Assembly (NCBI RefSeq): GCF_015845845.1
Contig: NZ_LDIG01000050.1
Location: forward strand, 1-64,000
Origin: Paenibacillus dendritiformis
GTDB taxonomy: Bacteria > Bacillota > Bacilli > Paenibacillales > Paenibacillaceae
Length of the DNA stretch: 64,000 bases
Direction: 5' to 3'
Shown in pieces: positions 16,413 to 25,057 of this stretch (positions are counted from its first letter, which is position 1; each line of letters starts with the position of its first letter). Below the pieces are notes generated by a model that saw only the letters and a list, made by a program, of their open reading frames with translations, was not told the origin of the DNA and did not search any database. Position numbers and translations under genes: made by a program.

Positions 16413-17531
16413 ATGGTTAAACCATTCCATAGCAAGCAGGCATTGACGCCGGCGCAGGCACAAGCCATCCAGCATGTCCGGGCGTCCGCCAGCTTCGTGC
16501 GGCAGCCCGCTCGCGAGCGCATCGAACGGCATTTGACGCGAGCGGGCTTCCCGTCTGCCACGCTGCGCGACATTCTTGCCGCCGTGATCGAATCGGCTCG
16601 GGTCACGGTCAATTTCCACCCCGACCGGCTGCTTGCCGACGGCTCGCTCGTCGTGGAGGGGCTGCTGCGGGACGGAGCGTACCGGAGCCAGTTCGAGACG
16701 GGCATGACGAGCGCCAGCCCGACGGCTTATCCCGGCGGGGATCGCGACCGCTGGGAGCGGAGGCTGTTCGGCGGCGCCTATCACCAAGCCGGGATTGTAC
16801 CCGGGGAGCGCCCGAAATACGGGGCGCTGAATCTGATGCAGCACCCGGACGGGTGCGCGCCGAATTTCGGCTCCTGCCACTTGGTGCTGTGCAGTTCTGT
16901 ACTGTCCCGATGCACGTATACGTTCGGGGACAGCTATTCCGAGCCGGAGCATAGCGGCACGATCGACGTCTTCGAGCCGCTGCTCGCGGAGCTGCTGGAT
17001 GAGGCGGCGGCCGCGGGCTCCCCGCCGGGTCGGGATGCCGGCGGTAGCGCTGCGCTGATTCGCCGTCTCCTCGCCTCCGGCGAAGAAGCGTCCTCCGCCC
17101 TCCGCAGGGAGCTGGACCAATACATTGAGGCCCAGATTCACGGCGATATCGCGCTGGCTTCGGATGTGGAGGCGATTACAGCCGATCCGTCCTTCCGCGG
17201 GACGCGAATCGGCGGGCAGCTCGCTGCTCTCGCCTCACGGTATCGCGTGGCGCTGCGCTGGCATCACGGCTTCCAGCTCGCGGCCTCCGCCGTGCCGGAT
17301 GACTTCCGGGGACCGAAAATGCCGCCGTTGGCGCGCCGGGTCGCACGGGATTTCGCCGCCGTGCCAGGGCAGTTGGATGCGTACGCGCTCGGGAAAGCCG
17401 CACGTTCGCTTGCCCGTCATCCCGAGCTTTGGGCGGATTGGGGGACGCCAGTGGAGGCATGGCAGCTTCTCAAGCAGCTCTGGCATCTCCTCGCGCGTTT
17501 CGGCCATCCTTATCGAGGCCATGGGGGATAA
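16413..17531 (+). CDS. DUF3626 protein
   Basis: This gene encodes 372 residues. ATG at 16413 is preceded by AAAAGAGG; a GTG at 16404 is less well placed. Conserved blocks I associate with DUF3626 are TVNFHPDRLL, YRSQFETGMTSASPTAYPGG, LFGGAYH, ERPKYGALNLM and the GSCHLVL / CTYTFGDSY pair. The order of a basic strand-end, a Y-G-A-L block and a late Gly/Ser-rich strand recalls ADP-ribosyltransferase folds, but I cannot verify that. There is no signal peptide or membrane segment. It lies 49 bases before the Nudix gene, on the same strand, with a ribosome site between. Confidence 0.75.
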   Translation: MVKPFHSKQALTPAQAQAIQHVRASASFVRQPARERIERHLTRAGFPSATLRDILAAVIESARVTVNFHPDRLLADGSLVVEGLLRDGAYRSQFETGMTSASPTAYPGGDRDRWERRLFGGAYHQAGIVPGERPKYGALNLMQHPDGCAPNFGSCHLVLCSSVLSRCTYTFGDSYSEPEHSGTIDVFEPLLAELLDEAAAAGSPPGRDAGGSAALIRRLLASGEEASSALRRELDQYIEAQIHGDIALASDVEAITADPSFRGTRIGGQLAALASRYRVALRWHHGFQLAASAVPDDFRGPKMPPLARRVARDFAAVPGQLDAYALGKAARSLARHPELWADWGTPVEAWQLLKQLWHLLARFGHPYRGHGG

Positions 17532-17579
17532 GGAATTTTACGGTAGACCTTATTACTCACAGGGAGGGAGGCTTTCCTA

Positions 17580-18062
17580 ATGACCATGCCAACCCATATT
17601 GTCGCCGTAGGCGGTATTATAGAGAACCAATATGGACATATTTTGTTAGTGAAGACGCGGCATGAAGGTTGGGTATTTCCGGGCGGGCAAGTCGAGGCAG
17701 GGGAAAATCTGATCGACGCCTTATACAGAGAAATCAAGGAGGAAAGCGGAATCGATGTCGAAGTATCCTGCTTAGTCGGTATATATTCCAACACGGGAAC
17801 CTATAAATGGCATGACGGAGTAACCGATGTTCCCACCAAGCTGATGCTCGACTATACCTGCACGGCCGTTGGCGGACAATTAAGCACCTCGGAAGAGACG
17901 TCCGCTGTCCGCTGGGTTGCGAAGGAGCAGGTGCTCGACTTGATTTCTGAGCCGGCTATCCGCACGCGCTACCAAGCTTATTTGGATGATAATGAACGCA
18001 TCAATTATATGGCTTATGTGACGAAGCCAGAGTTCGAACTGAAGCTGGCACGAACGATATAG
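17580..18062 (+). CDS. Nudix hydrolase
   Basis: This gene encodes 160 residues. The Nudix box GX5EX7REUXEEXGU is intact at residues ~41-63 (GGQVEAGENLIDALYREIKE continuing ESGID). These enzymes hydrolyse nucleoside diphosphate-X compounds, for example damaged nucleotides or NDP-sugars. The start ATG follows a GGGAGGG site. It is followed after 9 bases by the helix-hairpin-helix gene, so the two are likely one transcript ended by the terminator at 18302. Substrate unknown. Confidence 0.93.
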   Translation: MTMPTHIVAVGGIIENQYGHILLVKTRHEGWVFPGGQVEAGENLIDALYREIKEESGIDVEVSCLVGIYSNTGTYKWHDGVTDVPTKLMLDYTCTAVGGQLSTSEETSAVRWVAKEQVLDLISEPAIRTRYQAYLDDNERINYMAYVTKPEFELKLARTI

Positions 18063-18071
18063 GAAGGAAAG

Positions 18072-18299
18072 ATGAACATGATGCCGATCGATGAACCTGG
18101 CCCATCGATTGATCTGCCTGACAAGTTGCCCAAGCCCGCCCGCAGAGCGCTTATCGCTGCTGGTTATGTACGTCTGGAGCAGTTGGCGAAGCTTCGCGAG
18201 TCTGAACTGTTGAAGCTGCACGGCATGGGGCCGAAAGGAATTGACCAGCTCCGTCGCGCCCTTGCCGACAAAGGACTATCATTCGCAGACGGAAAATGA
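18072..18299 (+). CDS. Small helix-hairpin-helix protein, RNA polymerase alpha-C-terminal-like
   Basis: This gene encodes 75 residues with an AGGAAAG site. After an acidic start come KLPKPARRALIAAGYVRLEQ and ELLKLHGMGPKGIDQLRRAL, the alpha-CTD/HhH pattern in which the GMGPKG turn contacts the DNA backbone. Such stand-alone domains are common, uncharacterised Bacillales proteins. It lies directly after the Nudix gene. Confidence 0.8.
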   Translation: MNMMPIDEPGPSIDLPDKLPKPARRALIAAGYVRLEQLAKLRESELLKLHGMGPKGIDQLRRALADKGLSFADGK

Positions 18300-18301
18300 A
18301 G

Positions 18302-18326
18302 AACGGAGCGGCGCTCCGTTTTTTCA
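18302..18326 (+). terminator. Rho-independent terminator of the Nudix-HhH unit
   Basis: AACGGAGC (18302-18309) pairs with GCTCCGTT (18313-18320), followed by TTTTTTC, directly after the stop codon. Confidence 0.92.
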
Positions 18327-19045
18327 TTCCGCGGTGTTGATTCTGCGTCCTGCTTGGCAAACGCACTCCCAACCATCCAACCAACCAACTATCCAACCAT
18401 CCTCCAAAGCCTCCACCCAAGCATCCACCCCTCCGTTCAGCCGCTGCCGCAAGTCCTGAACGGCACGTAATCAATTTTTCACTCAATCCGTACTAAGTGT
18501 GTGTCATGCCTGGATTCCATGCCCCTGAGCCTCCCGAGCCCCTTACAGCACTCTCCCATTCGCTCAGTCAGAGCTGTATACGTGCTGCCGTCTAATTCCC
18601 CCTTACCCTTGTCGAGACAGATAGTTTGAGCTCCTTATAAGCAATATCCCCTTCGTTCAGCAAGCAAGTCCATCCATTTAACCCCTTTCACCAATCTCCC
18701 ATCCATTCAGGAAAAGATATATTGGCAGATTCCTTTTGTGCAGTATCCCAACCACTCATGTACTATTTCGAGATTCGTTCTACTTAAAATGGAGCAAGTT
18801 AACCCTGTGCTTCGGCCTGCCATTGATAAGTGGAGACCACTCCAAGTCACTTCCAAATGTGAATTCAATGTAAAAAATCTGCTTGGGATAAAGGCCAACC
18901 TGACCGGCGGTAGAATGAAGCTTTACCTGACGCGATGGGAGAATGGACAAATGCAATAAAGGTAAGCTCGATATCCGGTGTGGCGCAGGATAATCGCAGG
19001 TCACACACTATGGGGCATTTAGCCGTAAAAACATTAAATAATCAC
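18327..19045. other. Long intergenic stretch with a CCAAC-rich low-complexity block
   Basis: These 719 bases contain no supported gene. At 18365-18433 short imperfect units of CCAACCAT, CCAACCAA and CATCCACC type recur, poor in G on the plus strand. The ORF at 18738-18959 has no ribosome site or family match. The last ~40 bases lead into the ars promoter. Confidence 0.6.
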
Positions 19046-19074
19046 TTGATTATATAATTGTCTGATTATATAAT
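19046..19074 (+). promoter_or_regulatory. ars promoter overlapped by a repeated operator-like element
   Basis: TTGATT (19046-19051) and TATAAT (19069-19074) are 17 bases apart. The 12-base element TGATTATATAAT occurs twice (19047-19058 and 19063-19074), in phase with the -35 and -10. This is where an ArsR repressor would be expected to bind. Confidence 0.75.
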
Positions 19075-19102
19075 GAACACGAATCGAAGGAGGCGTGTTG
19101 CT

Positions 19103-19423
19103 ATGGTAACGATTGACGCAATGGCGGATCAATTCAAATTGCTGGGCGATAAGACGCGTTTGAGCATTATCTCCATCCTCTTGCGCCAAGAGGCGTGCGT
19201 CTGTCATCTCGTTGAGATATTGAAGACAACGCAGCCGAATATCAGCCAGCATTTGCGGAAGCTGAAGGATGGAGGAATCGTAAGGGAGGAACGAAGAGGG
19301 CAGTGGATTTACTACTCGCTCACGATCGAGGATAAGCCCTATATTCAAGAAGCTTTAGCGCATTTGCCGGAGTTAGGAGAAGAGGCAGTATCGATTCTGG
19401 GCGGTCTGCCTTGTAAACCATGA
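19103..19423 (+). CDS. arsR: ArsR-family metalloregulator of the ars operon
   Basis: This gene encodes 106 residues; ATG 19103 follows AAGGAGG at 9 bases. It has the winged-helix ArsR/SmtB fold with [20 protein letters not shown]: the C-x-C in the helix before the recognition helix is the classic As(III)-binding site. The repressor is expected to sit on the promoter and release it when arsenite or antimonite binds. A further cysteine is near the end (GGLPCKP). It is the first gene of arsR-acr3-arsC; the next start is 20 bases away. Confidence 0.95.
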   Translation: MVTIDAMADQFKLLGDKTRLSIISILLRQEACVCHLVEILKTTQPNISQHLRKLKDGGIVREERRGQWIYYSLTIEDKPYIQEALAHLPELGEEAVSILGGLPCKP

Positions 19424-19443
19424 TAACGAGGGGGAGATTGGAC

Positions 19444-20496
19444 ATGAGTCAGCCTAGCAAGCGACTGTCTTTTCTGGATCGCTACCTGACATTATGGATT
19501 TTCGCGGCGATGGTCATCGGCATCCTGCTGGGGAGTCTGGTTCCAACCGTATCCGGCGCGTTGACCGAGATGCAGGTCGGCACGACTTCGATCCCGATCG
19601 CGATCGGGTTGATTATTATGATGTATCCGCCGCTGGCGAAAGTTCGTTATGAGAAGCTCGGCCGGGTATTCAAGGATTGGAAGGTGCTGCTCGTATCTCT
19701 AGTGCAGAACTGGGTGATCGGCCCGATTCTTATGTTTGTCCTTGCCATTCTGCTTCTAAGCGATATGCCGGAGTATATGATAGGACTGATAATGATTGGT
19801 CTTGCCCGTTGCATAGCGATGGTCCTGGTATGGAGCGATCTGGCGAAGGGCGATCCGGACTACACAGCAGGTCTGGTTGCATTTAACTCCATATTTCAGA
19901 TTTTGTTTTATTCCGTGTTTGCCTACATCTTCATTACGATTCTGCCGGAATGGTTCGGGATTCAAGGTGTCGAAGTCCACATTACGATGGGGCAGATTGC
20001 GGAGAGTGTGTTCATTTACTTAGGGATTCCTTTTGTAGCCGGCTTCCTGACGCGATTGATTCTCGTTCGAGCCAGAGGAGAACAATGGTATGTTCAGAAG
20101 TTCATACCGAAGATTAGCCCGTTAACGTTAGTTGCGCTGCTCTTCACGATTATTCTGATGTTTTCGTTGAAGGCCGATATGATTGTCAGTCTCCCTTGGG
20201 ATGTCGTTCGGATTGCGATCCCGCTAATTCTTTACTTTGTCATCATGTTCGTTGTCTCTTTCTTCTTATCGAAAAAGACGGGAGCAAGCTACCAAGTCTG
20301 CACTTCGCTGTCCTTTACGGCAGCGAGCAATAACTTTGAGCTTGCGATTGCGGTGGCCATTGGCGTGTTCGGCATTCACTCAGGGGCAGCATTTGCGGCC
20401 GTTATCGGTCCGCTCGTTGAGGTACCCGTATTAATTGGATTAGTATCCGTCTCGCGATGGATCGAGAGAACATACTTTTTGAATAAGGAGTCGTGA
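19444..20496 (+). CDS. acr3: Arsenite efflux permease, ACR3 family
   Basis: This gene encodes 350 residues from ATG 19444 (GGGGGAG upstream); an in-frame ATG at 19420 is less likely. Ten hydrophobic segments are visible. The ACR3 hallmark [19 protein letters not shown] carries the essential cysteine in the fourth segment. The second conserved region [20 protein letters not shown] is also present. It extrudes arsenite (and perhaps antimonite) using proton motive force. It is often annotated arsB in Bacillales, but it is not of the ArsB/NhaD fold. It lies between arsR and arsC. Confidence 0.96.
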   Translation: MSQPSKRLSFLDRYLTLWIFAAMVIGILLGSLVPTVSGALTEMQVGTTSIPIAIGLIIMMYPPLAKVRYEKLGRVFKDWKVLLVSLVQNWVIGPILMFVLAILLLSDMPEYMIGLIMIGLARCIAMVLVWSDLAKGDPDYTAGLVAFNSIFQILFYSVFAYIFITILPEWFGIQGVEVHITMGQIAESVFIYLGIPFVAGFLTRLILVRARGEQWYVQKFIPKISPLTLVALLFTIILMFSLKADMIVSLPWDVVRIAIPLILYFVIMFVVSFFLSKKTGASYQVCTSLSFTAASNNFELAIAVAIGVFGIHSGAAFAAVIGPLVEVPVLIGLVSVSRWIERTYFLNKES

Positions 20497-20499
20497 AAA

Positions 20500-20919
20500 A
20501 TGACGAAGCCGCTTGTTTATTTCTTATGCACAGGCAACTCTTGCCGAAGCCAGATGGCGGATGCGTGGTTGAAGCAGCTTGGGGGAGAACGTTACGAAGT
20601 GCTCAGCGCGGGGCTTGAAGCTCATGGATTGAATCCAAGAGCCGTTCATGTCATGCAGGAATCCGGAATTGATATGACGAGCCATACTTCCGATGTGATT
20701 AATCCGGAGATATTGAATCGCGCCGCATACGTGATCACTTTATGCGGACATGCGGATGAACACTGTCCCGTCATTTCGAATCCGAATGTGATCAAGCGGC
20801 ATTGGGGATTCGATGACCCCGCCAAGGCTACAGGCACGGAAGAAGAGATCATGCAGCAATTCCGAGCCGTTCGCGACGCCATACGAGCGCGGATAGAGCA
20901 ATTTTTAACAGAAGAATAA
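20500..20919 (+). CDS. arsC: Arsenate reductase, thioredoxin-coupled low-molecular-weight phosphatase type
   Basis: This gene encodes 139 residues. It has the P-loop CTGNSCRS with Cys10 and Cys15, and Cys82 and Cys89 in [10 protein letters not shown]. Positions match the Cys10/Cys82/Cys89 relay of the B. subtilis and S. aureus enzymes. It reduces arsenate to arsenite for export by the ACR3 pump. It starts 3 bases after acr3, which ends the operon together with a terminator at 20930. Confidence 0.97.
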   Translation: MTKPLVYFLCTGNSCRSQMADAWLKQLGGERYEVLSAGLEAHGLNPRAVHVMQESGIDMTSHTSDVINPEILNRAAYVITLCGHADEHCPVISNPNVIKRHWGFDDPAKATGTEEEIMQQFRAVRDAIRARIEQFLTEE

Positions 20920-20929
20920 TACGCGCTGA

Positions 20930-20957
20930 AAGGGGGGGAGGAAATCCTCCCTTTTTT
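20930..20957 (+). terminator. Rho-independent terminator of the ars operon
   Basis: GGGAGG and CCTCCC arms around AAAT at 20936-20951 are followed by TTTTTTG, 17 bases after the arsC stop. Confidence 0.9.
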
Positions 20958-20984
20958 GATGAGGAAATTCTTTTCAAATTTTAA

Positions 20985-21054
20985 TTGAAAAAGATTCTCA
21001 CACGAGATATAATGAGAACCGTTATCATCCAATGGATAACGATTCTCATTATCA
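20985..21054 (+). promoter_or_regulatory. Promoter with two Fur boxes ahead of the heme uptake operon
   Basis: TTGAAA (20985-20990) and TATAAT (21008-21013) are 17 bases apart. TGAGAACCGTTATCA (21013-21027) and CGATTCTCATTATCA (21040-21054) each match the 7-1-7 Fur consensus at most positions. They cover the -10 edge and the initial transcribed region. Iron-dependent repression by Fur is expected. Confidence 0.85.
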
Positions 21055-21078
21055 TTTATAAGGGAGGAAGCTCATAGA

Positions 21079-22122
21079 ATGATACATAGAAGGGGAAAGG
21101 CGGCCATTATCGTTTTGCTTCTGATATTGGTCGTGGCGGCCTGCGGCAAAGCGGGATCGGATCAAGCGGGGAGCACGGGGCCGAATCAAACGGCTGCGGA
21201 GGAGAACAAAGGTGCGACCGGAGTCGCCGCCCAGACAGAGAACGGCGCTGAGGACAATAATGGTGAAGCCGGCAGCGAGCAAGCGGCGAGTGAAGAGGAT
21301 GGCGAGATGGCGGAGCTGCTGAAGCAGTTCGGCGAGCAGACGCCCGCCCGTATCGTGACGTTATCTGTCTCGATTACGGAAATATTGCATGAGCTGGGCG
21401 TCGAACCGGTCGGCGTGCCGACGACAAACAGCAAGCTGCCGGAGTCGCTGGCAAAGGTCCCGCGCATCGGTTCGTCCCACCAGCCGGATCTTGAGCAGAT
21501 TGCGAAGCTGCAGCCGGATGTCGTCTTGGGACCGGCATCCATTAAGGACAGCATGGAGAAGAAGCTCGGTCCGGCTTCGCTGCCGAGCGCTTATCTGCCT
21601 GTCGATTCCCTGGAGCAGCTGAAGCTGTCGACGAAGACGCTTGGCCGCTTGCTCGGCCGTGAAGACCAGGCCAATGCTTTCCTTCAAGACATCGAGCGGC
21701 AGGAACGCGAAGCGATCGAACAGGTGGCAGGCAAGCCAGCGCCCAAGGTGATGTTCCTTTTCGGCTCGGCGGAAGCGCTGATGCTGATGAACGATAACAC
21801 GTTCGCCGGAAGCCTGGCGCGCAATCTGGGGGCGGTCAATGTCGTGTCTGAAGAGCTGAAGCTCACAGAGGCCTATGTCCCGTTCAATATGGAAAGCATC
21901 GTCGCGGCGAATCCGGATGTCATTCTGCTCGTCGCGCACGGCGACCCGGATGCCGTCGCCAAAAAGTTCGAGGAGGACGTGAAGAAGAACGGCGCCTGGG
22001 AGAAGCTGAACGCCTTCCAGAACGGGAAGATGGCTTCCCTTGACTTCGAGCTCTTCGGCATCGCTTCGATTGTCAAGGCGCCGGACGCCTACAAGGAAAT
22101 GGCGCGCATCCTATATCAATAA
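21079..22122 (+). CDS. Heme/iron ABC transporter substrate-binding lipoprotein
   Basis: This gene encodes 347 residues. The signal peptide ends with the lipobox VVAAC (Cys ~21). About 65 Gly/Ala/Glu/Asn-rich linker residues follow, then a class III binding-protein fold (residues ~90-345) with ARIVTLSVSITEILHELGVE and QPDLEQIAKLQPDVVLG typical of FecB/IsdE-like proteins. It is the first gene of a Fur-box operon. The HugZ-like partner downstream points to heme as the cargo, while siderophore binding remains possible from this protein alone. It is lipid-anchored on the outer face of the membrane. Confidence 0.9.
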   Translation: MIHRRGKAAIIVLLLILVVAACGKAGSDQAGSTGPNQTAAEENKGATGVAAQTENGAEDNNGEAGSEQAASEEDGEMAELLKQFGEQTPARIVTLSVSITEILHELGVEPVGVPTTNSKLPESLAKVPRIGSSHQPDLEQIAKLQPDVVLGPASIKDSMEKKLGPASLPSAYLPVDSLEQLKLSTKTLGRLLGREDQANAFLQDIERQEREAIEQVAGKPAPKVMFLFGSAEALMLMNDNTFAGSLARNLGAVNVVSEELKLTEAYVPFNMESIVAANPDVILLVAHGDPDAVAKKFEEDVKKNGAWEKLNAFQNGKMASLDFELFGIASIVKAPDAYKEMARILYQ

Positions 22123-22140
22123 GACGGAGGTTCCGGGACG

Positions 22141-23142
22141 GTGACGGAGAACAACAAACAGATGCGCAAGACAGCCCTGATCGGGGGAGCGGCCGTATTG
22201 CTTGGAGCGGCGGTCCTGCTCTCCATCGGCATTGGCAGTGTCGCCTTGTCTCCGCTTGACACGATCCTGACCGTGTTCGGACGCGGGGATGCCGCCGCCG
22301 ATACGATTCTGTGGGACATCCGGATACCGCGTGTCCTCCTCGCTCTCCTGATTGGCGCCAATCTGGCCGTATCCGGAGCGCTGCTGCAAGCCGTCATGCT
22401 GAACCCGCTGGCAGACCCGGGGTTGACGGGAGTATCCAGCGGCGCTGCCGTCGCCGTGCTGTTCATCATGCTGGTCGTTCCCGGGTACGCTTCCATGATA
22501 CCGCTGGCCGCGATTGCGGGCGGCGGGATTGCCGCCGTGATGGTTTATGCCTTGGCGTGGAAGAAGCTGCAAGGGGGATTTACGCCGGTCCGCATTATTT
22601 TGTCGGGGGTTGCCGTCAATGCGGTATTCGGGGGCATCATCGGATTGCTGTCGATTTTGCACAGCGATAAGCTTCCCTCCGCCTTGCAATGGCTGAACGG
22701 CAGCCTGTCCGGCACGGGGATGAGGGATGTCGCCGTCATCCTTCCGTATTCGGTTGCCGGCTGGCTGGCCGCGCTGCTTTGCATCCGGCAGGCGAATATT
22801 TTGCGGCTGGGCGAGCAGACCGCCCATAATCTGGGGCAAAATCTGAACCGCATCCGGTTCGCGCTGTCCTTCATCGCGGTCTATCTGGCCGCCATCTCGG
22901 TCTCGACCGTCGGTCTGGTCGGCTTCGTCGGACTTGTCGTGCCCCATATCGCCCGGATGATGATCGGCTCCGACTACCGCTATCGCCTGCCGATGAGCCT
23001 CGTGCTCGGTGCGCTCGTTCTGCTCGTAGCCGATACGATCGGGCGCACGGCATTCGCTCCGTTGGAGATTCCCGCGGGCATCGTCATGGCGATGGTGGGC
23101 GGGCCGTACTTCCTGTATTTGATGCGGAAAGGAGGAGCTTGA
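22141..23142 (+). CDS. FecCD-type ABC transporter permease (heme/iron)
   Basis: This gene encodes 333 residues from GTG with GGAGG-like upstream sequence, 18 bases after the binding-protein stop. About nine to ten membrane segments are present. Conserved family blocks are LWDIRIPRVLLALLIGANLA, LQAVMLNPLADPGLTGVSSG, the coupling region LGEQTAHNLG, and VGFVGLVVPHIARMM. It forms the homodimeric membrane channel for the upstream binding protein and downstream ATPase. Confidence 0.95.
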   Translation: MTENNKQMRKTALIGGAAVLLGAAVLLSIGIGSVALSPLDTILTVFGRGDAAADTILWDIRIPRVLLALLIGANLAVSGALLQAVMLNPLADPGLTGVSSGAAVAVLFIMLVVPGYASMIPLAAIAGGGIAAVMVYALAWKKLQGGFTPVRIILSGVAVNAVFGGIIGLLSILHSDKLPSALQWLNGSLSGTGMRDVAVILPYSVAGWLAALLCIRQANILRLGEQTAHNLGQNLNRIRFALSFIAVYLAAISVSTVGLVGFVGLVVPHIARMMIGSDYRYRLPMSLVLGALVLLVADTIGRTAFAPLEIPAGIVMAMVGGPYFLYLMRKGGA

Positions 23143-23145
23143 CTC

Positions 23146-23958
23146 ATGCTGAAGGTGCAGTCGCTGAACATCCGGTATGCGGATAAAACCGTAGTTCATA
23201 ACTTTTCCCTCGATGTGAAGGAAGGGGAAGTCGTCTCGATTATCGGTCCGAACGGCTCGGGCAAATCAACGATACTGAAGGCGATGACCCGTCTCATTCC
23301 ATGCGAGAGCGGCCGGGTATGCATTGCCGATCGGGAGCTGCGTTCGCTCAGCACGAAGCAAGTGTCCCGGCTTCTGTGCATGCTCTGCCAATCGAACGCC
23401 AGTCCGGCGGACATGACGGTAGGGGAACTGGTCAGCTACGGCCGCATGCCGCATAAGAAATGGTATGAGCGCCTCGACGCCGAGGATGAAGAGGTGATTC
23501 AATGGGCCTTGGAGCAGACGGGCATGCAGGGATACAAGGATCGGCTCGTCGCCTCCTTATCCGGGGGAGAAGCCCAGCGGGCCTGGCTGGCGATGGCGTT
23601 GGCCCAGCGTCCGAAGGTGCTGCTGCTCGATGAGCCAACCACGTATCTGGACATCGCGCATCAATTGGAGGTGCTGGAACTCGTCCGCACGCTGAATCGC
23701 GAGCTGGGGCTCACGGTCGTCATGGTGCTTCACGATCTGAACCATGCGAGCGCGTACAGCGATCGGGTGTGTGTAATCAAGGACGGGAGTCTGCGCCTGT
23801 ACGGCACGCCGCAGGATGTGTTTACGATGGAGCTTATCCGCAGCGTGTACGGCGTGGAGACCGAGATCCAATACGGGCCGGACAGCGATTGTCCGCGCAT
23901 TCATGTATTGCAAAAATGGAACAGAAAAGCGGGGGATGTTCATGAAGCCATTGGATAA
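23146..23958 (+). CDS. ABC transporter ATP-binding protein (heme/iron, FepC/HmuV-like)
   Basis: This gene encodes 270 residues, starting 3 bases after the permease. Walker A GPNGSGKST (residues ~36-44), Q-loop in MLCQSNASP, signature LSGGEAQRAWLAMALAQ, Walker B VLLLDEPTTYLDIAHQ and H-loop VLHDLNHA are all intact. It powers the importer. Its 3' end overlaps the HugZ-like gene by 17 bases, indicating translational coupling. Confidence 0.96.
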   Translation: MLKVQSLNIRYADKTVVHNFSLDVKEGEVVSIIGPNGSGKSTILKAMTRLIPCESGRVCIADRELRSLSTKQVSRLLCMLCQSNASPADMTVGELVSYGRMPHKKWYERLDAEDEEVIQWALEQTGMQGYKDRLVASLSGGEAQRAWLAMALAQRPKVLLLDEPTTYLDIAHQLEVLELVRTLNRELGLTVVMVLHDLNHASAYSDRVCVIKDGSLRLYGTPQDVFTMELIRSVYGVETEIQYGPDSDCPRIHVLQKWNRKAGDVHEAIG

Positions 23959-24460
23959 CGAAACGGTTAAGCTTCAATATATGCAATTGACGGATCGCGT
24001 GAAGACATTGATGCTGGCCACGATCGACGAGAACGGCCGGCCCTTTGTCTCCTATGCGCCATTCGTGAAGAAGGACGGGAAGCTGTATATCTATATTAGC
24101 CGCATTGCCAATCATTATCGCCATGTGGAGGCCAATCCGGACGTCGATGTCATGCTGATCGAAGATGAATCCAACTCGGCGAACCTGTTCGCCCGCGAGC
24201 GCGCCCGCTACGTGTGCCGTGCCGTCAATCTCGGCAATGAAGGCCATGAGGAGCTGTTCGAACAGTTCGAAGCCTCGTTCGGCGCTCCCATGATTCGGGT
24301 GCTGCGCGGACTCGATTTCTCGCTGTTCGAGCTTACGCCGCTGGAGGGCCGGTATGTCGCGGGGTTCGGCCAGGCGTATGATATCGATCTGAACGCCGAC
24401 CGATTCGAGCATGTCGCGCGGGACGGGCATTCGCAAACCGCCAAGCAAGCCGCCACATGA
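23942..24460 (+). CDS. HugZ/HutZ-like heme utilisation protein (pyridoxamine-phosphate-oxidase fold)
   Basis: This gene encodes 172 residues. ATG 23942 was chosen because GGGGG lies 6 bases upstream; an ATG at 23936 has no space for a ribosome site. The split-barrel N-terminal domain has DRVKTLMLATIDENGRPFVS and YIYISRIANHYRHVEANPDV. The end FELTPLEGRYVAGFGQAYDI is the HugZ C-terminal signature that surrounds the heme-ligand region. HugZ/HutZ proteins bind and degrade imported heme. Fusion of its reading frame to the ATPase gene by a 17-base overlap supports a heme import-and-use operon. Confidence 0.88.
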   Translation: MKPLDNETVKLQYMQLTDRVKTLMLATIDENGRPFVSYAPFVKKDGKLYIYISRIANHYRHVEANPDVDVMLIEDESNSANLFARERARYVCRAVNLGNEGHEELFEQFEASFGAPMIRVLRGLDFSLFELTPLEGRYVAGFGQAYDIDLNADRFEHVARDGHSQTAKQAAT

Positions 24461-24488
24461 CCGGACAATGGGAAAGGAGCCAAAAGCA

Positions 24489-24959
24489 ATGACCTATTCA
24501 TCTGTAGCCGTCATATGGAACACGCTTCATGAACGCTTCTACAATATGGCCAGCAGCTTGCCGGAGGAAGCTCTGGGCTTGCGCATCGGGACCGCCTCGA
24601 TCGGCTATATGCTCCGCCATAATGCGGAAGTCGAGTATTTGTTCGCGGAATGGTTCTTCCGGCGCGGGCTGCCTCCGGGGCTGGAGATCTTGACGAGCCG
24701 CGGGCCTGCGGCAGGACGGGACCGGGCCGAATTCATGGATCGGGATGGACTGCTGGCCCTGCTGCGCGCCTCGAACGAACACGTGACGGAAGCGATGCGC
24801 GAGCTGCCCGAGGAGGCTTGGCAGGCGGCGGTGGATTCGCCGATGGGAGCCTCGACGCCGCTGGAGGCGGTCAGCCGGCTGCTCTATCATACCGGCCTGC
24901 ATGCGGGCCAGATTTCTCTTATCCACAAGCATGCCCAACCGTCCGGGCAAGCCATGTGA
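24489..24959 (+). CDS. DinB-family protein
   Basis: This gene encodes 156 residues with an AAAGGAG site. It is a four-helix-bundle DinB/YfiT-like protein. The metal-ligand histidines are visible in GYMLRHNAEVEYL and in RLLYHTGLHAGQISLI near the C-terminus (the H-x3-H pair). Many relatives are thiol transferases using bacillithiol or mycothiol, but function here is unknown. It is 28 bases after the HugZ-like gene and before the operon terminator, so it is probably the fifth gene of the heme operon. Confidence 0.88.
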   Translation: MTYSSVAVIWNTLHERFYNMASSLPEEALGLRIGTASIGYMLRHNAEVEYLFAEWFFRRGLPPGLEILTSRGPAAGRDRAEFMDRDGLLALLRASNEHVTEAMRELPEEAWQAAVDSPMGASTPLEAVSRLLYHTGLHAGQISLIHKHAQPSGQAM

Positions 24960-24973
24960 CTGCGTCGGAGACA

Positions 24974-25016
24974 AGAATCAACCTTCGGAATCAACCGAAC
25001 GGTTGATTCTTTTTTT
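24974..25016 (+). terminator. Terminator with two alternative 5' arms
   Basis: GGTTGATTCT (25001-25010) followed by TTTTTT can pair with AATCAACC at 24989-24996 (4-base loop) or with AGAATCAACC at 24974-24983. The near one is a normal terminator for the heme operon. Confidence 0.85.
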
Positions 25017-25057
25017 GTCCCTTCGTCGTAACATGAAGGCCAGAAGGAGGGATACGC

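Noticed and set aside
15414-17141. 575-codon minus-strand ORF
   Set aside because: It crosses both the LysR gene and half of DUF3626 in antisense, is Arg/Gly-rich without motifs, and reflects G+C bias at third positions.
18365-18433. Possible CRISPR array
   Set aside because: Units are short, imperfect and unspaced; no repeat-spacer alternation and no cas genes.
18738-18959. 73-codon plus-strand ORF in the long gap before ars
   Set aside because: No ribosome site, no family resemblance, unusual composition.
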